A DNA stretch of 10,299 bases. Origin: JBBDXI01 sp040902425 (lineage in GTDB: Bacteria > Planctomycetota > Phycisphaerae > Phycisphaerales > UBA1924). Under the pieces are notes generated by a model. It searched no databases. It was not told the origin of the DNA and was given only the letters and a program-made list of their open reading frames with translations. Both the position numbers and the translations under genes were made by a program. Positions 6,834 to 10,299 of this stretch are shown one piece after another (the stretch's first letter is position 1; every line of letters begins with the position of its first letter). The stretch is from positions 1 to 10,299 of the forward strand of contig JBBDXI010000119.1 of NCBI GenBank assembly GCA_040902425.1. The letters run 5' to 3'.

Positions 6834-6857
6834 CCGCGACCCCCGCCCCCGTACCAT
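6830..6857 (+). promoter_or_regulatory. Promoter of the tRNA-Ala gene
   Basis: TTGACC (6830-6835) and TACCAT (6852-6857) with a 16-bp spacer form a good sigma-70-type promoter. The -35 overlaps the heptosyltransferase stop codon. Transcription would start near 6864, about 30 nt before the mature tRNA. Confidence 0.65.
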
Positions 6858-6894
6858 TCGCTTCCGCCGCCCGGAAGGGCGACGGCCACAACCC

Positions 6895-6969
6895 GGGGGC
6901 GTAGCTCAGTTTTGGTAGAGCGCTTCCATGGCATGGAAGAGGTCACGAGTTCGAGTCTCGTCGCCTCCA
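6895..6969 (+). tRNA. tRNA-Ala, anticodon GGC
   Basis: A complete cloverleaf. The acceptor stem is GGGGGCG with CGCCTCC (6962-6968), including G3-U70, the alanine identity pair. The D stem is GCTC/GAGC (6904-6907, 6918-6921) with loop AGTTTTGGTA. The anticodon stem is CTTCC/GGAAG (6923-6927, 6935-6939) with loop ATGGCAT, giving anticodon GGC at 6930-6932. The T stem is ACGAG/CTCGT with loop TTCGAGT, and the discriminator is A6969. The 3' CCA is not encoded (CTT follows), so it must be added by CCA-adding enzyme. It would read GCC and GCU alanine codons. Confidence 0.96.
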
Positions 6970-6980
6970 CTTCCCGGTAG

Positions 6981-7015
6981 ACGCCGCACGCCGAAGGGTG
7001 TGCGGCGTTTTTCTT
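6981..7015 (+). terminator. Rho-independent terminator of tRNA-Ala
   Basis: A 12-bp stem, ACGCCGCACGCC with GGTGTGCGGCGT (6981-6992 and 6997-7008, one G-U pair), closes a GAAG loop and is followed by TTTTTCTT. It starts 11 bp after the tRNA and also separates it from the convergent prepilin-like gene. Confidence 0.92.
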
Positions 7016-7043
7016 GCGGCCCCCCTGCCACGCCGCGGATCGG

Positions 7044-7072
7044 CCCCACCGCCCCCACCCCCCCCTCCCCCC
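7044..7072 (-). other. G-rich tract with G-quadruplex potential
   Basis: Read on the minus strand, the tract is G6-A-G8-T-G5-CGGT-G4: four runs of at least four G separated by 1-4 nt. It begins 5 bp past the prepilin-like stop codon, so it would lie in that mRNA's 3' region. The run pattern is seen directly; folding is inferred. Confidence 0.6.
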
Positions 7073-7076
7073 GTCG

Positions 7077-7880
7077 CTACGGCGCTCGCCACGTGGGATC
7101 GCCGCGCCGCGACGCCTCGTTCGACCAGTGCCGCATGTCCCGCAGCCTGTCCATCCCCAGCATCTCCGTGTGCCCGTCGAGCATCGCGCCAGGGCCTTTG
7201 CCGTCGAACCGGGGGTGCGTGTAACCCCACGCCGCCGGGTCGCCCCCCTCCTCGAAGGGCGCTGGGGTCCAGCCCGTCGCGCTGTACTCAAAGGCCTTGG
7301 TCGGGGCCACGACTTTGAAATACCCTTGCACCACCCCGGTGTCGAGCTGCGAGCGCGACGAGGTGAACACCAGCATCCGCCACGGCGTCGCCGCCTGGTC
7401 CATCTTCCGCAGCCATCCCGGTGAGTTGGCCGCGCCCCCGCTGACCAGGTCGCCCCCCAGGTTGAAGTAGTTCAGCCCGAAGCTCGGCGTCAGGCTGACC
7501 ATGTACGGCCAGAGCGGCGCCTGCCGGTCCGCCAGGTCCCGCGCGCGGTCGTTCACCAGCACCGAGCCGCGCGGCCCGGCGCTCAGGTAGGCCGTCAGAC
7601 GCCATGGCCAGCGCTTCGTCACCTCCGGGGGCGAGAGCGGGTTGCCCATGTCGTCGTCGAGCGGCGCCGCCTCGGCCATGTGGCCGGGGATCAGGGAGTC
7701 GCGGTGGTCCATCGCGTAGCCGATGTACCCGCGCATGAGCCCCCCCGAGGCCGCGCACTCGGCCGTTGCCTTCGCCCGCCGTCGTGCGCCGCCGAGCGCG
7801 GGCAGCAGCACCCCGGTGAGCACCGCGACGATCGCGACGACCACCAGCAGCTCGATGAGCGTGAACGCGCGTCGGCCCAT
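7077..7880 (-). CDS. Type II secretion/pilin-like protein with N-methylation motif and H-x(n)-DG motif
   Basis: A 267-residue protein starting at ATG 7880. The N-terminus is M-G-R-R-A-F-T-L-I-E-L: a short basic leader, then the prepilin cleavage/methylation motif with Glu at +5 after the A5/F6 site. A long hydrophobic helix follows (LLVVVAIVAVLTGVLLPAL), which anchors the precursor and packs the pilus core. Near the C-terminus, THPRFDGKGPGAMLDGHTEML resembles the H-x9-DG signature common on planctomycete pseudopilin-like proteins, though here the spacing is H-x12-DG. Such proteins occur in many copies per genome in this phylum and their individual roles are unknown. The dockerin gene ends 34 bp upstream on the same strand, so the two could share a transcript. 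No clear Shine-Dalgarno or -10 is seen in the gap. Confidence 0.88.
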   Translation of the reverse strand: MGRRAFTLIELLVVVAIVAVLTGVLLPALGGARRRAKATAECAASGGLMRGYIGYAMDHRDSLIPGHMAEAAPLDDDMGNPLSPPEVTKRWPWRLTAYLSAGPRGSVLVNDRARDLADRQAPLWPYMVSLTPSFGLNYFNLGGDLVSGGAANSPGWLRKMDQAATPWRMLVFTSSRSQLDTGVVQGYFKVVAPTKAFEYSATGWTPAPFEEGGDPAAWGYTHPRFDGKGPGAMLDGHTEMLGMDRLRDMRHWSNEASRRGDPTWRAP

Positions 7881-7914
7881 GGCGGGTTCCCGTGAGGAGC
7901 GGAACGGCGCCGGC

Positions 7915-8825
7915 TCAGGGGCAGCCCTGGGCGTACCGCTGGAGGAAGCACCCGAAGTCGGCCACGTTCAGGACGGGCGGCGCCGTCGAGTGGTCGCAGT
8001 TGGCGTACGGGTTGCCGGAGGCGTACCTCTGGAGGAAGCACCCGAAGTCGGCCACGTTGAGCGCGGGCGCCGCCGTGCTCCCGTCGCAGTTGGCGTAGCA
8101 GGCCTGCGGCACGGGCGTGAACACGTCCGACTGGTCCAGGGCCATCGCGTACACCTGGGCGTGCTGCACGCCCGCGAACTCGATCGCGAACTCGGCGATC
8201 GGCTCCTGGATGCCCCGCAGGTCCCACTGCAGCAGGTGCGTGTTGTTGTAGAGCCGCTCGGGCCCGCTGGGCATCTGAACCGTGCCGTTGTCGTAGCGGT
8301 CGGTGATGACGGCCGTGGCCGCGTCCAGCCGCTGCGAGCCGCCGTTGTAGCTCAGCGTCGGCAGCTGCCGGTTGTAGAAGTCGTAGGTCCACGCCTCGCC
8401 GATCTGGACCTGGAAGACGACGGTCTTGAGGCCCTCGACCGGCGTCGTGTCCCGGACCACCAGCACCCCGCCGAAGGTGTTGAGCGTCTGGCCGAAGCCC
8501 CCGAAGTAGATCGTGCCCCCCGACATCGGGAGGGGACCGCCGCCGGCGCCGTTGGCCGCCTTCATCAGCGTCGCGTCCCCCGGCTCGCCGGGGTTGAACC
8601 CGTTGCCCGGGGTCCGGTTGGAGCCGATCGGGGCGGGCCACGCCGCCGTGCCGGGGAACGCCCCCTACCCGGGGTAGTTGGCCGAACTCATAGCGATCCG
8701 TCATACTGCCGCGCGCCCGTCAGGGGCGGGCTGGTCAGCGCCTGTCCGGCGGTGTAGTCGGCTCGCGCGGCGGATGAGCCCAGGCAGGCGATGAGGAGGG
8801 CGACGGCGGGGACAGTGCGGGTCAT
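7915..8825 (-). pseudogene. GC-type dockerin-anchored secreted protein, disrupted near the N-terminus
   Basis: From ATG 8825, with GGAG upstream, the frame encodes a signal peptide (MTRTVPAVALLIACLGSSAARA, likely cut after ARA) and reaches ARQYDGSL before TGA at 8688-8690. The body is in another frame, open from just after an in-frame TAG (8665-8667) to the TGA at 7915-7917. It reads GAFPGTAAWPAPIGSN, then GGGPLPMSGGTIYFGGFGQ and VFQVQIGEAWTYDFYN. It ends with two 30-residue copies of YANCD-ST-LNVADFGCFLQRYA, the GC-type dockerin domain of Phycisphaerae. The total span, 911 bases, is two over a multiple of three. Two one-base insertions (through the third frame, which is open here) or a deletion plus a nonsense change would explain it. 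It may be a true pseudogene or a sequencing error in a C/G-run. If intact it would be a secreted or surface protein. A product starting at the internal ATG 8565 would lack export. Confidence 0.8.
7931..8058 (-). repeat. Duplicated dockerin coding unit, 90-bp period
   Basis: The 38-bp segments 7931-7968 and 8021-8058 differ at one base and are offset by exactly 90 bp (30 codons). They encode the two LNVADFGCFLQRYA copies. A second shared segment (GTCGCAGTTGGCGTA) lies at 7992 and 8083. Confidence 0.9.
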
Positions 8826-8908
8826 GAGACGCTCCGATGATCGCGCGGATGAGGCGGCCACGCGCCGCTGCTCGCCCCGCGACGGGCTTTGCCCGGGGGC
8901 AGGGGCAC

Positions 8909-8914
8909 ACCATA
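8909..8914 (-). promoter_or_regulatory. -10-like TATGGT upstream of the dockerin gene
   Basis: TATGGT on the minus strand would start transcription near 8902, giving a leader of about 77 nt. The leader includes a small hairpin, CGGGC-TTT-GCCCG (8883-8895). No -35 is evident. Confidence 0.3.
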
Positions 8915-8936
8915 GCCGCGGTCGGGCGCGCGGCGC

Positions 8937-8956
8937 ATCAGGGAAATTCCCCTGAT
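8937..8956 (-). terminator. Hairpin downstream of pdxA, possible terminator
   Basis: A perfect inverted repeat, ATCAGGG-AAATTC-CCCTGAT, lies 26 bp past the pdxA stop. There is no T-run on either side, so it is not a standard intrinsic terminator; it could be an operator or mRNA-stabilising stem. Confidence 0.35.
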
Positions 8957-8981
8957 CTCTGCGCGCCGGACGCGGCGTTTC

Positions 8982-10034
8982 TCAGGTGCTCGCCGCCATC
9001 TCGACCGCGAGGGCCATCGCCGCGGCCATGCTGCCGGGATCGGCCCTGTTCCTGCCGGCGATGTCGAACGCGGTGCCGTGGTCGGGGCTGGTGCGGGTGA
9101 TGGGGAGGCCCACGGTCACGTTCACCGCGCGGTCGCGGTCGAGGAGCTTGACGGGGATCAGGCCCTGGTCGTGGTACATCGCGACGACGAGGTCGAACGC
9201 GCCGGCTATGGCGGCGTTGAAGACGGTGTCGGCGGGGAACGGCCCGCGCACGTCGATCCCGCCCTCGGCGGCCGCGCGTATGGCCGGCTCGATCAGGCGC
9301 TGCTCCTCATCGCCGAGCAGGCCGTGCTCGCCGGCGTGGGGGTTGAGGCCGCAGACGGCGATGCGCGGGCCGGTGATGCCGAGTCGCCGGCAGGCCCCCG
9401 CGCCGAGGTCGATGGCGTCGAAGACCCGCCCGATGGTGAGGATGTTGCGGAGGTCCATCAGCGGGATGTGGGCGGTGGCGAGGATCACGCGGAGGCGCGG
9501 GGTCACGAACATCATGCCGGAGCGCTTCGCCCCGAAGCGGGTCGCCAGCAGCTCGGTGTGGCCCGGGTACTGGCCCCGCCCGGCGAGGGACCAGGCGTGC
9601 TTGCTGATCGGGCCGGTGACGATGGCGGCCGCGTGGAGCGGGTCGGCGGCGGGACGGCGCGCGAGGGCGATGGCATCCTCGACGAGGCGGAAGGAGAGCT
9701 CGCCGCCGGCTTTGGTCGCGCGGGCGGGGAACGGCGGCTCGGCCTCGGCGTAGTCGAGCACGACCACGTCATGAACCGCCGTGGTGTCGATGACGGGGGA
9801 GGCGTGGTCCACCCTCCACCAGTAGGGCTCGAGGCCGGCGGCCTCGGCGGCGGCCTGGAGCGCGGCGGCCGGGCCGAGGATGCGCCACCGGGCGCGCATG
9901 CGCAGGGAGCGATCGGACAAGGCTTTAGCGATCACCTCCGGGCCGATGCCGCCGGGGTCGCCCAGGGTCACGGCGATGGTGCGGCGCGGCGCCGACGGCG
10001 CGTCGCGGTCGTGGCCTGTGCGGGCGGCGCTCAC
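8982..10034 (-). CDS. pdxA: 4-hydroxythreonine-4-phosphate dehydrogenase
   Basis: A 350-residue cytoplasmic enzyme of the DXP-dependent pyridoxal 5'-phosphate pathway. It oxidises 4-phosphooxy-L-threonine with NAD, and the product feeds PdxJ. Visible family motifs in order: TLGDPGGIGPEV (23-34), TGPISKHAW, YPGHTELLATRFG with H159, TAHIPL, LNPHAGEHGLLGDEEQ with H233, GPFPADTVF, MYHDQGLIPVKLL with H288, and LPITRTSPDHGTAFDIAG. The three histidines match the metal ligands known in E. coli PdxA. The start is GTG 10034. The open frame extends further upstream without homology, and a -10-like TACGAT ends 5 nt before this GTG. About 18 residues precede the first conserved strand. Metal-ligand PdxA2-type paralogues exist, so use in another pathway is possible but less likely. 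Confidence 0.95.
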   Translation of the reverse strand: MSAARTGHDRDAPSAPRRTIAVTLGDPGGIGPEVIAKALSDRSLRMRARWRILGPAAALQAAAEAAGLEPYWWRVDHASPVIDTTAVHDVVVLDYAEAEPPFPARATKAGGELSFRLVEDAIALARRPAADPLHAAAIVTGPISKHAWSLAGRGQYPGHTELLATRFGAKRSGMMFVTPRLRVILATAHIPLMDLRNILTIGRVFDAIDLGAGACRRLGITGPRIAVCGLNPHAGEHGLLGDEEQRLIEPAIRAAAEGGIDVRGPFPADTVFNAAIAGAFDLVVAMYHDQGLIPVKLLDRDRAVNVTVGLPITRTSPDHGTAFDIAGRNRADPGSMAAAMALAVEMAAST

Positions 10035-10039
10035 GGCGA

Positions 10040-10045
10040 ATCGTA
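10040..10045 (-). promoter_or_regulatory. -10-like TACGAT abutting the pdxA start
   Basis: Minus-strand TACGAT ends 5 nt before GTG 10034 and there is no Shine-Dalgarno, so the pdxA mRNA would be leaderless. No clear -35 seen. Confidence 0.5.
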
Positions 10046-10072
10046 GAGCCTGCACGGCGGCGCTCGCGGGGG

Positions 10073-10078
10073 TATGCT
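10073..10078 (+). promoter_or_regulatory. -10-like TATGCT for the collagen-like lipoprotein gene
   Basis: TATGCT predicts a start near 10085 and a leader of about 53 nt before ATG 10138. It lies 27 bp from the divergent pdxA -10, so the two promoters probably influence one another. Confidence 0.4.
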
Positions 10079-10137
10079 GTGCAGCGCCGGGGCGGCAGGA
10101 TGGCCGCCGGCGCAGCCTCGATCGTGGAGCGTCCCCG

Positions 10138-10299
10138 ATGAGCACGAACGTACGAGCACGATGCGTGTCGATGGTGACCATGACGGCAGTGGCCGCGGCC
10201 CTCGCGCTGGCGGTCGCCGCCTGCAAGGGCCCGCCGGGCCCGCCCGGCCCACAGGGCCCTCCCGGCCCGCAGGGCGTCGCCCGCCCCACCGGCCCCCCC
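10138..10299 (+). CDS. Collagen-like lipoprotein, N-terminal part
   Basis: A gene cut by the right edge; 54 codons are visible from ATG 10138, with GGAG 8 nt upstream. The first 29 residues form a lipoprotein signal peptide: a basic N-region (VRARC), a hydrophobic AAALALAVAA core, and a V-A-A-C lipobox with the acylated Cys at 29. Directly after come Gly-x-y triplets: GPP, GPP, GPQ, GPP, GPQ, GVA, then one interrupted triplet (RPT), then GPP at the edge. Gly-Pro-rich triplets are typical of bacterial collagen-like proteins, which form triple-helical stalks. The mature protein would be tethered to a membrane with the triple helix pointing outward. The domain that follows is unseen, so the function is unknown. 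It is divergent from pdxA. Confidence 0.82.
   Translation, partial: MSTNVRARCVSMVTMTAVAAALALAVAACKGPPGPPGPQGPPGPQGVARPTGPP

Noticed and set aside
7723..8757. Plus-strand frame opposite the dockerin and prepilin-like genes
   Set aside because: Anti-sense shadow; its apparent repeats are the complement of the dockerin duplication.
1..10299. CRISPR array, insertion sequence or defence island
   Set aside because: No regularly spaced repeats, transposase motifs, terminal inverted repeats or defence-type gene pairs were seen; the only toxin-antitoxin hint is the solitary DUF433 gene.

Overview
The window is a very GC-rich chromosomal segment, most likely from a planctomycete of the Phycisphaerae type. 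The clues are a GC-type dockerin-anchored secreted protein, a prepilin-like protein with an FTLIEL N-terminus and an H-x(n)-DG C-terminus, heptose/LPS genes, and -10-like hexamers lying almost directly against start codons. I infer the lineage from gene content and style; no marker gene for taxonomy is present.

Left part (1-3272): the C-terminal part of a PgpH-type 7TM-HD c-di-AMP phosphodiesterase enters from the left edge. It is followed by a solitary DUF433 antitoxin-like gene and a small Bfd-like [2Fe-2S] protein. A convergent minus-strand gene encodes an unrecognised membrane-anchored protein. Divergent from that gene is an M16B peptidase homologue whose HxxEH zinc motif is missing.

Middle (3318-7015): a fused two-domain iron-type ABC permease, without its binding protein or ATPase in view, is followed by a 9-bp tandem repeat. 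Next comes a tightly coupled heptose pair, a GmhB-like phosphatase and a GT9 heptosyltransferase overlapping by one base. A complete tRNA-Ala(GGC) unit follows, with its own promoter and a strong intrinsic terminator.

Right part (7016-10299): the minus strand carries a G-rich tract, the prepilin-like gene and, upstream of it, a dockerin-protein gene that looks broken: its signal-peptide start and its body are in different frames, with stops in both. Further right is pdxA (vitamin B6 synthesis) on the minus strand. Divergent from pdxA, the start of a collagen-like lipoprotein runs off the right edge.

The most striking pattern is that five of the genes have a TAnnnT-type (-10-like) hexamer ending only 5-7 nt before the start codon, four of them with no Shine-Dalgarno sequence. 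This predicts leaderless mRNAs and helps fix the GTG starts of the Bfd-like gene and pdxA. I see no CRISPR array, insertion sequence, phage or obvious multi-gene defence system.
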